A DNA stretch of 64,000 nucleotides from Bradyrhizobium sp. LMTR 3 (GTDB lineage Bacteria; Pseudomonadota; Alphaproteobacteria; Rhizobiales; Xanthobacteraceae): assembly GCF_001693485.1 (NCBI RefSeq), contig NZ_MAXC01000010.1:1-64000 (forward strand), in the 5' to 3' direction. The position numbers and the translations under genes were made by a program. Shown here piece after piece: positions 1-9,200 of this stretch (its first letter is position 1; every line of letters begins with the position of its first letter). The notes under the pieces were generated by a model. It was not told the origin of the DNA. It made no database searches and saw only the letters and a list, made by a program, of their open reading frames with translations.

Positions 1-2
1 GC

Positions 3-125
3 GGCTGGAATTGCTACTACAAGCCGCCGGGCCCAAAGACCATGCGCGACGGATGGAATCGGCTCGCCGCCACACTCGAGGGATATGCCCTTGCCACCCA
101 ACACGAAAATCCGGGAATCCCGTAG
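3..125 (+). CDS. C-terminal tail of a protein cut by the window edge, possibly an IS4/Tn5-like transposase
   Basis: An open frame enters from the left edge and stops with TAG at 123-125, giving 40 visible residues that end in HENPGIP. Codon third positions are mostly G or C, as in real genes here. The spacing RDGW-xx-L-xxx-LEGY resembles the end of Tn5-type transposases (EGW-xx-L-xxx-LDGF, from memory), preceded by a basic, aromatic YYKPPGPK stretch. That suggests the end of an IS4-family transposase, but only the tail is visible. A palindromic repeat begins 4 bases after the stop. It could be the end of an unrelated protein. Confidence 0.45.
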   Translation, partial: GWNCYYKPPGPKTMRDGWNRLAATLEGYALATQHENPGIP

Positions 126-128
126 CCT

Positions 129-275
129 TGCGGGGGAGGGTTAGGGAGAGGGGTGCCACACGACGTGCACTCTCAGTGCGGGCGGATCCCACCACGAGCG
201 ACCGGGATTGAGAAGGTGGTGCTCGCATCGATTATCTCGCCCGGGGCTTACCCCTCTCCCCAACCCTCCCCCGCA
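129..275. repeat. Inverted repeat, Pro-Leu type palindrome, arms 129-154 and 250-275
   Basis: Two 26-base arms (129-154 and 250-275) are reverse complements with one mismatch; their core reads CCCTCCCCCGCA. A second pair with the same core lies at 12355-12481, so this is a dispersed palindromic element. The 95-base interior has no coding signal I can see. The rest of the stretch from 126 to 383 also shows no gene. Confidence 0.85.
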
Positions 276-383
276 AGGGGGGAGGGAGCCTAACCGGTGT
301 GCTCACCTTACGCAGGCGCAGCGGGAGAGGGAGGCCAATCTCTTCGCGGTCGCCATGCGACCATGATCTAGCGGAGCGGCGGC

Positions 384-1664
384 TCACCGCACCGCGAACG
401 GCGCCTGGTAGGGCCGGCCGAACGGCACGCCGTTGATCACGGTCTGCACGGGTTTGAGCAACAGCTTGCCCTCGCGCTTGTTGTTGCGGGTGTCGACGAA
501 CGAGGTCTGCGCCTCCACCAGATCCAGGATGGCGACGTCGCCGGGTGCGCCGATCTGGAGCGTGCCGATCTTGGGCGCGCGGTTGATGATTTTCGCCGGC
601 GTCGATGTCGCCGCCGCCACCACCTGCTCCAATGTGAGGCCGAGCGTGATGAACTTGCTCATGACATTCGGCAGATACGGCATGCCCGGCGAGTTGCCGG
701 AGAAGACGTGGATGTCGGAGGAGATCGTATCCGGTGTGCAGCCGCCGGGAAGCGCGACCTCCGCCACCGTGAAATCAAAACTGCCGCCGCCATGGCCGAC
801 GTCGAACATCACGCCGCGCTGCTTGGCGGAGAGCGCTGCCGGCAACAGCTTGCCGTCCTGAACGATGTTGGTGAAGGCGCCGGCGATATTCGGAGCGCCG
901 GAATAGGCATGCGTCAGCACGTCGCCCGGCCGCATCAGATCGAGAATCTGCGACATCAGCTCCTTGGTCTCGACGCCGCCGATATGCACCATCATCTTGG
1001 CCGGCCAGCCGCACATCTCGCAGGCCTTGATGCCGCGCTTCAGCGGCTCCAGCCCGTGCTTGGCGATCACGTTCTCCGACATCCTGACCTTCACGCCGAG
1101 CAGGAAGTCCGGATTTTCCGCCAGCGCCATCGCGCAGGCATCGACTTGCGCGTAATCGATGTTGTAGAGCTCGGCGACCGGGAAACCGGACAATCCGTTG
1201 TTGGCGATATGCACGAAGGCATAAATTCGCGCCCGCGATTGCGCCACGATATAACGCCGCAGCGCCGCGAGATTGTTGACGCCGGCATCGCCTGCCGACA
1301 CCACCGTGGTGGTGGCCTGGGCCTGCACCAGCTCGTCGGCGGGAATGCCGATCGCCGAACCATAGGGGTAGACGTGCGAATGCAGATCGATCAGGCCGGG
1401 TGTCACCAGCTTGCCTGAGGCGTCGATGGTCCTGGCGGCGCGCGCGGCCGGAATCTCGTTCTCGACGGCCTCGATCATGCCCCAGCGGATACCGATGTCT
1501 CGCTTGCCCTTGAGCGACTGACTCGGATCGAGCACGTCGCCGCCCTTGATCACCAGGTCGAACTTGTCATTCGGCCCCATCGCGGCATGGGCGCTTCCGG
1601 ACATCGCGGCGACCGCGGCCGATCCGGTCAGGCTCAGGAAATGACGGCGTGAAACCTCGCTCAT
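384..1664 (-). CDS. Tat-exported amidohydrolase/deacetylase family metallohydrolase
   Basis: This 426-residue protein belongs to the amidohydrolase superfamily (dihydroorotase/D-aminoacylase/deacetylase-like TIM barrels). The N-terminus, MSEVSRRHFLSLTGSAA, is a twin-arginine leader, so it probably acts in the periplasm. Metal-site motifs are visible: HSHVYPYG near residue 93 (HxH), a VKVRMS strand near 188 that could carry the bridging lysine, histidines in VHIGG (about 225) and LTHAYSG (about 248), and SSDIHVFSG near 312 with the catalytic aspartate. The start at 1664 is chosen because GGGGAGG stands just upstream and the Tat leader begins there; the frame stays open 78 codons further. The substrate cannot be read from sequence; N-acyl amino acids or cyclic amides are family precedents. 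Confidence 0.85.
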   Translation of the reverse strand: MSEVSRRHFLSLTGSAAVAAMSGSAHAAMGPNDKFDLVIKGGDVLDPSQSLKGKRDIGIRWGMIEAVENEIPAARAARTIDASGKLVTPGLIDLHSHVYPYGSAIGIPADELVQAQATTTVVSAGDAGVNNLAALRRYIVAQSRARIYAFVHIANNGLSGFPVAELYNIDYAQVDACAMALAENPDFLLGVKVRMSENVIAKHGLEPLKRGIKACEMCGWPAKMMVHIGGVETKELMSQILDLMRPGDVLTHAYSGAPNIAGAFTNIVQDGKLLPAALSAKQRGVMFDVGHGGGSFDFTVAEVALPGGCTPDTISSDIHVFSGNSPGMPYLPNVMSKFITLGLTLEQVVAAATSTPAKIINRAPKIGTLQIGAPGDVAILDLVEAQTSFVDTRNNKREGKLLLKPVQTVINGVPFGRPYQAPFAVR

Positions 1665-1999
1665 GGCAGCCTCCCCAATTTGATTGTTGTGGCGCGATGA
1701 TGCGCCCGCTCCCAACCTTCCGCAAGCAAGAGTAAAACCTGCCCATTCTCGTCCCACGCTGGATTGAAGCGCCGCGCTGCCGGTTTCCAGTGGGCGCTTG
1801 CTGTATCGACGTTCGCAGCTTTGCCTGTCGCGGCGCATGCATGCGAGACACGGCCACAAAAAAAGAGGCGATCGGACGATGATCGATTCGGGCTGCATTA
1901 CACACGCGTCTGAACAAGCGTTCAGAATTCTCTTCCAGTTCCGCGGGAACGTTCTGCAAAATTTGATGTTCTATCCCTGCTCAATTGAGGAGGATTGGA

Positions 2000-2224
2000 A
2001 TGAGGAAGCTTGGATACGTGATTGCCGCACTCGGCGCGCTCGTCATTGCGGCGCCGTCGATTGCGAGCGCCGAGACCGTCGTGATCAAGAAGCGCGGCTA
2101 CCATGTTGGACACCATCACCACCATCACGGCGCACGCGCCGAATTCAGGCGGCATCGCGGCTGGCATCGCGGACACCATCATGGCCACAGGACCGTGGTC
2201 ATCAAGAAGAAGTATCGTTACTGA
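2000..2224 (+). CDS. Small histidine-rich exported protein
   Basis: A 74-residue protein with a hydrophobic N-terminal signal (GYVIAALGALVIAAPSIASA) and a mature part packed with histidine, arginine and lysine. It includes a run of six histidines after GYHVG and a second cluster near HRGHHHGHR. The repeated TVVIKK segments flank the His-rich core. GAGGAGGA five bases before the ATG at 2000 sets the start. The composition suggests metal or polyanion binding in the envelope, which is inference only. A strong terminator follows at 2272. Confidence 0.75.
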   Translation: MRKLGYVIAALGALVIAAPSIASAETVVIKKRGYHVGHHHHHHGARAEFRRHRGWHRGHHHGHRTVVIKKKYRY

Positions 2225-2271
2225 CGCCTCGGATGGCATCGCACGTTCGATCCGGATGCCCCCAAACGAAA

Positions 2272-2304
2272 AATGGCCCCTCGCGGGGCCATTCTCTTTG
2301 TTTT
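2272..2304. terminator. Bidirectional intrinsic terminator
   Basis: A perfect 9-bp stem (AATGGCCCC / GGGGCCATT, tetraloop TCGC) is followed on the plus strand by CTCTTTGTTTT and on the minus strand by TTTTTCGTTT. It lies between the convergent ends of the His-rich gene and the thiolase gene and can serve both. Confidence 0.85.
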
Positions 2305-2321
2305 GCTGCGTTCGAAAAATC

Positions 2322-3494
2322 TCAGCTATAGATCTCGAACAGGCCGGCGCCGCCCTGGCCGCCGCCGATGCACATCGTGACGACGCCCCACTTGGCCTTG
2401 CGCCGGCGGCCTTCCTGCAGGATGTGGCCGGTGAGACGCGCACCGGTCATGCCGAAGGGATGGCCGATCGCGATCGAGCCGCCGTTGACGTTGTACTTCT
2501 CCGGATCGATGCCGAGCTTGTCGCGGGAATACAGACACTGGCTGGCGAAGGCTTCGTTGAGCTCCCAGAGATCGATGTCGTCGATCTTCAGGCCATGGCG
2601 CTTCAGAAGTTTTGGCACGGCGTAGATCGGACCGATGCCCATCTCGTCCGGCTCGCAGCCCGCCGCCGCCCAGGCGACGAAGCGGCCCATCGGGTTGAGA
2701 CCGCGCTTCTCGGCATCCTTGGCTTCCATCAGAACGACCGCCGCCGCGCCATCCGAGAGCTGGCTGGCGTTGCCGGCGGTGACGTACTTGCCCGGGCCCT
2801 TGACCGGCTCGAGCTTGCCAAGGCCTTCCATCGTTGTATCGGGACGATTGCACTCGTCACGGTCGACGGTGTAGTCGACGATGCTCTCCGCCTTGGTCTG
2901 CTTGTCGACCACCTTCATCTTGGTCTTCATTGGGACGATTTCGTCCTTGAACTTGTTGGCCTGCTGGGCGGCGGCCATGCGGCGTTGCGATTCCAGCGAG
3001 TACTCGTCCTGATATTCACGGCTGAGTTTGTAACGCTCGGCAACGATATCGGCGGTATCGATCATCGCCATGAAGATATCGGGCGCGACCTTGAGCAGGT
3101 CCGGATCGATCGATTCCTTGGGCGAGCCGCCGCCTGGGATCGAGATGCTCTCGACGCCGCCGGCCACGATGCAGTCAGCTCCGTCAGAGCGGATCGAGTT
3201 GGCGGCCATCGCGATGGTCTGCAGGCCGGAGGAGCAGAAGCGGTTCACCGAGACGCCGCCTGTCGACTTCGGCAATCCCGCGAGCAGCGCGGCCTGGCGG
3301 CCGATATTCGGCGCGCCATGCGCGCAATTGCCGAGATAGCAGTCCTCGACATATTCCTTGTCGACGCCGGCGCGCTCGACGGCGTGCTTGATGGCGTGAG
3401 CCGCCATCGACATCGGCGGGGTGATGTTGAACCCGCCGCGGCCGGACTTCGCCAGCCCCGTACGTGCATAGGAAACGATGACAGCTTCACGCAT
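2322..3494 (-). CDS. Thiolase family acetyl-CoA acyltransferase
   Basis: A 390-residue protein of full thiolase length. The acyl-accepting cysteine sits in NRFCSSGLQ (about residue 85). The C-terminal half carries GHPFGMTGAR (about 341) with the catalytic histidine, and CIGGGQGGAGLFE with the second active-site cysteine. These fit a degradative 3-ketoacyl-CoA thiolase or acetyl-CoA acetyltransferase, joining or cleaving acyl-CoA in the cytoplasm. GGGAGGT eight bases before the ATG supports the start. It appears to be transcribed alone, with a terminator downstream and a 364-base gap upstream. Chain-length preference cannot be told from the sequence. Confidence 0.93.
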   Translation of the reverse strand: MREAVIVSYARTGLAKSGRGGFNITPPMSMAAHAIKHAVERAGVDKEYVEDCYLGNCAHGAPNIGRQAALLAGLPKSTGGVSVNRFCSSGLQTIAMAANSIRSDGADCIVAGGVESISIPGGGSPKESIDPDLLKVAPDIFMAMIDTADIVAERYKLSREYQDEYSLESQRRMAAAQQANKFKDEIVPMKTKMKVVDKQTKAESIVDYTVDRDECNRPDTTMEGLGKLEPVKGPGKYVTAGNASQLSDGAAAVVLMEAKDAEKRGLNPMGRFVAWAAAGCEPDEMGIGPIYAVPKLLKRHGLKIDDIDLWELNEAFASQCLYSRDKLGIDPEKYNVNGGSIAIGHPFGMTGARLTGHILQEGRRRKAKWGVVTMCIGGGQGGAGLFEIYS

Positions 3495-3858
3495 TTGAAA
3501 GACCTCCCTTTGATGCGATCCAGTATGGACTGGCGCCGCGGCAGTGTGTAGCGAAAACCAGAATTCCGGCGGGCGGAACAGAATGAACCGCAGGCCGGCT
3601 CAAGGCCGGGATTTGCACACTGACTGTCCGTCGGCAAGGCCGCGTTTGGCTTCCCGCCGCGTTAAGCCGATGTGCGACCCTCCAGCTATTTCACTAAGCG
3701 AAATTGAGCTTTGGAGATCGCCGCGCGAAAGGCAATCACGACCAAGTCAGGGGTGCGATGGTAAGGGCGTTCGCCACCGTGCTCGGGGGTGATCATCGCC
3801 CTCTCCGTGCAAACCTTGGTCGGCGGCTATCTGCTGGTGCGCCCCTGACAACGCCGCC
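3495..3858. other. 364-base intergenic stretch without a convincing gene
   Basis: This lies upstream of the thiolase gene and downstream of phoD. The thiolase ribosome-binding site is at its left end. Near 3789-3848 a short frame would encode a hydrophobic peptide (IIALSVQTLVGGYLLVRP) with no clear start signal; I regard it as a remnant or chance frame. No terminator hairpin or repeat was recognised. Confidence 0.5.
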
Positions 3859-5433
3859 TCAGATATGCTGCGCCATGATCCGGCCGGGCCGCGCATCGGG
3901 GCGAGGCTCGATATCGACCGACCACAGGTCGCGGTTGTCGACGTCCTTCAATGTCACGGTCATGACTTCGGTTTTGCCGTCGATGTCGACGCGGCCGAAA
4001 AACTGCATCCCAAAACACGGCGCGAGATTCTCGCCGCTGCACCCCTTCTGGAACATCGCTTTCGGCCCGAACGTATTGTCGATCGGGGCCGGCGCCCAGG
4101 TGCCCGCATGCAGCGGGCCGGAGACGAACTCCCAGAACGGCTCGAAATCCTGATAGATCGCGCGGCTCGGATCGTAGTGATGCGCGGCCGTGTAATGCAT
4201 ATCGGCGGTCAGCCAGACAATGTTGCGGATGCCGGCCCGCTTCATGAACGACAGCAAATCGGCGATCTCATGCTCGCGCCGCTCCGGCGGGCCGTCGCCG
4301 AGCGCAATCGCGTCGTCGCTGATCAGGCCGATCGGCATGTCGGCCGCGATCACCTTCCAGGTGGCGCCGGAAGCCACCAGTTCGCGCTTTAGCCAGGCCA
4401 GTTGCGCCGCGCCGAGGATGCAGGTGTCGCTGTGGTCGTCGCGCTGGTTCAAAGTGGAATCGCGGTAGCTGCGCATGTCGATCATGAAGACATCGAGCAG
4501 CGGACCGTAGGCGATCTTGCGATAGATGCGGCCGTCTTCCTGTGCGGGTGCCGCGCGCATCGGCATGAATTCATGGAACGCGCGGCGCGCCCGCGCCACC
4601 AGGTGCGAGGTGCCGTCCTCGGCGTAGCCGCTCGCGTCGGCCGTGCCGACCGGCGCCCAGTCGTTGGTGACCTCGTGATCGTCCCATTGCGCAAACAAGG
4701 GGACGGCGGCATGGAAGGCGCGAAAATTTGGATCGAGCCAGTTGTATTTGTAGTTGCCGCGGAACTGGGCGGGGGTTTGGGCGACGACAGACTTTTCCTC
4801 GGTAACGAGGTTTCGCCAGACCCCGCCATCGGGCAGCTTCAGTTCCCGCTCCACCGGGCAGTCCGCATAGATGTGGTCGCCGCAATGGATGAAGAAGTCC
4901 GGGCGGTTGTCGAGCATGGTCCGGTAAGTCCGCATGCCGCCGCGGCTTTCGTCGATGCCCCAGCCCTGCCCCGTCGTATCGCCCGACCAGGCGAACGACA
5001 CTGAGCTGCGCGCCGTGGGCGCCGTGCGGAAATGCCCGACCTGCGCCTCGCCGGCGATGCCCGGCTCGCTTTCAAACCGCACGCGATAGAAGATGTCCCG
5101 TCCCGGCGGCAATCCGTCGAGCAGAACTTTCGAAGTGAAATCGGCATCCGGCAACGCATCGGCAGAAGCCGTGCCGATGATGGTCCTGAAATCTTCGCTG
5201 GCCGAACATTCGACCTGCATCCGCGCCGGCCGGTCGGCGCGTGCCCAGACCACTGCGGAATTGGCCGAGACGTCGCCCGATTGAATGCCGCTGGTGATGA
5301 GCGGCCTATCCGCGGCGCGGCTGAGGTAGGGTCTGGCGAGGCCGCCGAAACCAGCGACGGCGAATGTTGCGGCGGAGCGGACCAGCCATTGACGCCGCGT
5401 CACGGCGGGCTTGGCGCGAATCGCAATCGGCAT
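3859..5433 (-). CDS. phoD: Alkaline phosphatase D family phosphatase, Tat-exported
   Basis: A 524-residue protein with a twin-arginine leader (TRRQWLVRSAATFAVAG), an N-terminal PhoD_N fibronectin-like domain, and a PhoD metallophosphatase domain. Metal-binding motifs are seen in order: GDTTG near residue 149, HCGDHIYAD near 181, WDDHEVTND near 248 and TADMHYTAAH near 407. These match the Ca/Fe-dependent PhoD phosphodiesterase/phosphomonoesterase family that releases phosphate in the periplasm. GAGGGGTG precedes the ATG. The gene stands alone; I see no obvious Pho box but did not score one. Identity as a PhoD-family enzyme is firm; true alkaline phosphatase activity is inferred. Confidence 0.92.
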   Translation of the reverse strand: MPIAIRAKPAVTRRQWLVRSAATFAVAGFGGLARPYLSRAADRPLITSGIQSGDVSANSAVVWARADRPARMQVECSASEDFRTIIGTASADALPDADFTSKVLLDGLPPGRDIFYRVRFESEPGIAGEAQVGHFRTAPTARSSVSFAWSGDTTGQGWGIDESRGGMRTYRTMLDNRPDFFIHCGDHIYADCPVERELKLPDGGVWRNLVTEEKSVVAQTPAQFRGNYKYNWLDPNFRAFHAAVPLFAQWDDHEVTNDWAPVGTADASGYAEDGTSHLVARARRAFHEFMPMRAAPAQEDGRIYRKIAYGPLLDVFMIDMRSYRDSTLNQRDDHSDTCILGAAQLAWLKRELVASGATWKVIAADMPIGLISDDAIALGDGPPERREHEIADLLSFMKRAGIRNIVWLTADMHYTAAHHYDPSRAIYQDFEPFWEFVSGPLHAGTWAPAPIDNTFGPKAMFQKGCSGENLAPCFGMQFFGRVDIDGKTEVMTVTLKDVDNRDLWSVDIEPRPDARPGRIMAQHI

Positions 5434-5526
5434 CGAACACCCCTCGTCGAATCACGACGAAGGTGTGCCCGAGCAATTTGAATGCTGGCCGAAGGTTTTA
5501 CGACAGGTGGATGAAGGTGAAGAATT

Positions 5527-5614
5527 GTAGGGTGGGTTAGCGAAGCGTAACCCACCAAAGTGGCTTCCGCGAGGAGATCAAAGTGGTGGGTTACGCTTCG
5601 CTAACCCACCCTAC
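5527..5614. repeat. Perfect 31-bp inverted repeat
   Basis: Arms 5527-5557 and 5584-5614 are exact reverse complements around a 26-base loop. Each arm also contains a smaller palindrome (GTGGGTTA / TAACCCAC). It lies between two genes read leftward, 93 bases from the phoD start. A diverged relative is at 11702-11788. This looks like a dispersed palindromic (REP/MITE-like) element; it could also fold as RNA. Confidence 0.9.
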
Positions 5615-5621
5615 GAAGCAA

Positions 5622-6062
5622 CTACCGCTGCCAGTCGCAGATGCCGCCTGACTTGCACGGCCAGGTCTGGATCCGCGTGTCGCGGGCCTGCGCGTCGAGC
5701 GGGTTGCTGTGGGGTCGCGCCAACTTGGTGCGGGCAGCGCCGCGCGGTTTCTGCACGCGCTCAACACGCTCATGTGCCGCGTGAGCTTTGGTCGCAGCCG
5801 TCTTGGGCGCAGCCGTCTTGGGCGCGGCGGCGGCCTTTGGCACGACCACGCGCTCCGTCTTCACCTGCTTGCGATCTGTTCTGGCCTCGATCCGGACCGG
5901 GGCGAATCGCGTCTCCGGGCCGAGTCGCTTCGGTGAGAGCATGGCTTGGGAAGGATCGAGCTCGAAAAGTTCGCCCGCGCGATACTCGTCTGCCAGCGCG
6001 GCGCTGCCCGACATCAGGAGCCCCGTGCAAAGTACTGCGGCAATAGCGTTTTTCAGGACCAT
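5622..6062 (-). CDS. Exported Ala/Lys-rich hypothetical protein
   Basis: A 146-residue protein with a clear signal peptide (AAVLCTGLLMSGSAALA) followed by DEYRAGELFELDPSQAML. A central low-complexity segment of alternating Ala, Lys, Pro and Thr (PKAAAAPKTAAPKTAATK) leads to a basic tail ending in WPCKSGGICDWQR, with two cysteines six residues apart. AGGAGG eight bases before the ATG at 6062 fixes the start. I do not recognise a family. The tail with paired cysteines and tryptophans may be the conserved part. Confidence 0.7.
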   Translation of the reverse strand: MVLKNAIAAVLCTGLLMSGSAALADEYRAGELFELDPSQAMLSPKRLGPETRFAPVRIEARTDRKQVKTERVVVPKAAAAPKTAAPKTAATKAHAAHERVERVQKPRGAARTKLARPHSNPLDAQARDTRIQTWPCKSGGICDWQR

Positions 6063-6205
6063 CGCAGGCCTCCTGAAATCAACCCAAAGAATTAAGAACA
6101 GCCGACATGTAGGGAGCCGGCTGGGCAATTCCAGCCGCTCCTGCGCTCAGGGTACCGGTGACTGAGCCAGCCTGTGAAAAACTTCAGGTGCCGGATGAAC
6201 AGTCC

Positions 6206-9200
6206 CTACTCGGCGGCCTGCGCCACCGGCTGGCCGATCGCCGCTTCCAGCCGCGAGCGCTCCGCACGGTATTTCGCGACATTGGCTTCCTTGACGTGGC
6301 CATAGCCGCGCACGAGTTCCGCGGATTTTGCCAGCGCCACCAGACGCGGCCAGTCGTGCGGCTTCGCCTTGTCGAGATGGCCGAGGATCATCGCGGAGTA
6401 TTCTCCCGGCAGTGCCCGTTCCATCCGCCGCTCGGCCGTATAGCCAAACGGATCGAATGCGGTGCCGCGCAGGAACTTAAACCGGGTGAGAATATCGAAA
6501 GTGCGGAATATCCAGGCGCCGAACTCGCGCTTGCGCAAATGCCCGGTCAGTCTATCGCGGGATGCCAGCAGCGGCGGCGCGAGGCTGACTTTGACGCCGG
6601 GGTCACCGTCGAACTGCTCTTTCAGCGCTTTTGCAAACTCGCCGTCGGAATAAAGCCGGGCGACCTCGTATTCGTCCTTGTAGGCCATCAGCTTGAACAG
6701 GCCCTTGGCGAAAGCCTCGGTCAGTTCATGCGAGCCCGGCGCGGCCTTGGCTTCCGCGCCGCGGACGCGCTCGACATCGGCGAGGTAGCGCTTCGAATAG
6801 GCCTCATTCTGGTAGTCCGTCAGGAACCTGGCGCGGAACGCGATGCTTTCGTCGAGCGTGCGCCGGACCGGCGCCGCGCCCGAACTCTTGAAGCGCGCGG
6901 CGCTGACGACGCGCGGCAGATCGTGCGCCGCGAGCCGGCCCCAGGAGAACGCGAGCTTGTTCATCTCGATCGCCGCGCCATTGAGGTCGATCGCCTTCAT
7001 GATCGCTTCCAGCGACAGCGGAATCGCCCCGCGCTGGAACGCAAAGCCGAGCATGAAGGAATTGGTCGCGATGCTGTCGCCCATCAGCGCGGTGGCAAGC
7101 CCGGTGGCATCGAGAATGTCGAGGTCGGAGGCGGTGACCGCCTCGTTGAGCGCATCCCGCATCGTTCCCGCCTCGAAATCGATGTCGGGATTGATGACGA
7201 AGCTCGCGGTCGGCAGCAAGTCGGCATTGACGATCGCCCGCGTCACGCCGCGCTCGGCCCGGCTCAGCGCCGGGATGCTGGTGGCGACCACGATATCGCA
7301 GCCGAGGATGAGATTGGCGCCGCCGGGGGCGATGCGGACGGTCGAGAGATCGTCAGCCTGCGGCGCGATGCGGACATGGCTCATGACCGCGCCGTTCTTC
7401 TGCGATAGCCCTGTGAAGTCGAGCGTCGAGCACGCCCTGCCCTCGACATGGGCAGCCATGCCGAGCAGCGCGCCGATGGTGATGACGCCGGTGCCGCCGA
7501 TGCCGGTGACGAGGATGTTGTAGGCGCCATCGAGCGCGGGTGTGGCGGGCGTCGGCAGATCGGAAAACAGCGCCGAGGGATCAGCCGCGGCGCGGTCGGC
7601 TTTCCGCAAGCGTCCGCCATGCACCGTGACAAAGCTCGGGCAAAAGCCCTCGATGCAGGAAAAGTCCTTGTTGCAGTTCGACTGGTCGATCCGCCGCTTG
7701 CGGCCGAACTCGGTCTCCAGTGGCTGCACCGAGACGCAGTTCGAAACGGAAGAGCAGTCGCCACAGCCTTCGCAGACGCGCTCGTTGATGAATACGCGCT
7801 TCGGCGGATCCGGATAGAGTCCGCGCTTGCGGCGGCGGCGCTTTTCCGCCGCGCAGGTCTGGTCATAGATCAGGACAGTCAGGCCCTTGACCTCGCGCAG
7901 CTCCTTCTGCACGGCGTCGAGTTCGCGGCGGTGGTGGACGGTCGCGCCGGAAGGGAAATAACTCGTCGGATATTTCTCGGGATCGTCGGAGACGATGACG
8001 AGGCGCTTGGCGCCCTCCGCCGAAACCTGATGCGCGATCTGCGATACGGTCAGGCCGCCTTCGGCCGGCTGGCCGCCGGTCATCGCGACCGCATCATTAT
8101 AGAGGATCTTGTAGGTGATATTGACGCCGGCAGCCGCCGCCGCGCGGATCGCGAGCAGGCCGGAATGGGTGTAGGTGCCGTCGCCCAAATTCTGGAACAC
8201 ATGTGCTTCGCTGGTGAACGGCGCCTGCCCGATCCAGGTGACGCCTTCGGCGCCCATATGCGAAATCGTCTGGGTGCGGCGGTTCGGCACCGACAGCGCC
8301 ATGCCGTGACAGCCGATGCCGGCCATCGCGCGGCTGCCCTCGGGGATCTTGGTCGAGGTGTTGTGCGGACAGCCCGAGCAGAAATACGGCGTGCGCTGCA
8401 GCTTTGCCGCGCCGGCGCCGTCCCCGGGACGGTCGAACGCCTCGAGTTTTGCGAGGCGCTGTTCCAGCGCCGGGCTGCGATGACCGAGCTTGCGTAACCG
8501 TGCGACCACGGCAGCCGCCACCATGGTCGGCGTCAGTTCGCCCTCGCTCGGCAACAGCATGGCGCCGCTCTCGTCACGCTTACCGACCACCGAGGGCCGC
8601 TTCGACGCATCGACATTATAGAGAATGCGCAGGAGCTGGTCCTCGATAAAGCCGCGCTTCTCCTCGACCACGAGCACGTCCTGCAGGCCTTCGGCAAAGG
8701 CCCGTGCACCGGATTCCTCCAGCGGCCAGGTCAGCGCCACCTTGTAGATGCGCAAGCCCAGCGCCTGCGCCTCGGCATCATTAATGCCGAGATCGGCCAG
8801 CGCCTGCCGCAGATCCAGATAGGCCTTGCCGGTCGCCATAATGCCGAGCCGCGCCGGCCTTGAATCCAGCACGACCCGGTCGAAGCGATTGACGCGCGCG
8901 AATGCGGCGACCGCCTGCATCTTCGGGCCGTGCAAGCGCCGCTCCTGCTCCATCGGCGCATCGGGCCAGCGGATCGAAAGCCCGCCCGGCGGCATTTCGA
9001 AATCATCGGGCGTGATGATCTTGATGCGGTCGGGATCGCTGATGATCGAGGCCGAGCTTTCGACCGTCTCGGAAATCGCCTTGAACCCCACCCAGCAGCC
9101 GGAATAGCGCGACAGCGCAAAGCCCAAAATCCCGAGATCGAGATAATCCTGCAGCGTGGCCGGGTTGACCACCGGCATCAAGGCTGCCGCGAATACCTGC

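Noticed and set aside
2103..3551. 482-codon open frame antisense to the thiolase gene
   Set aside because: It is the high-GC mirror of a thiolase with all motifs; its own translation has no recognisable domain and it lacks a start signal.
3760..3848. Short hydrophobic frame before the phoD end
   Set aside because: No ribosome-binding site or convincing start, and no neighbouring support.
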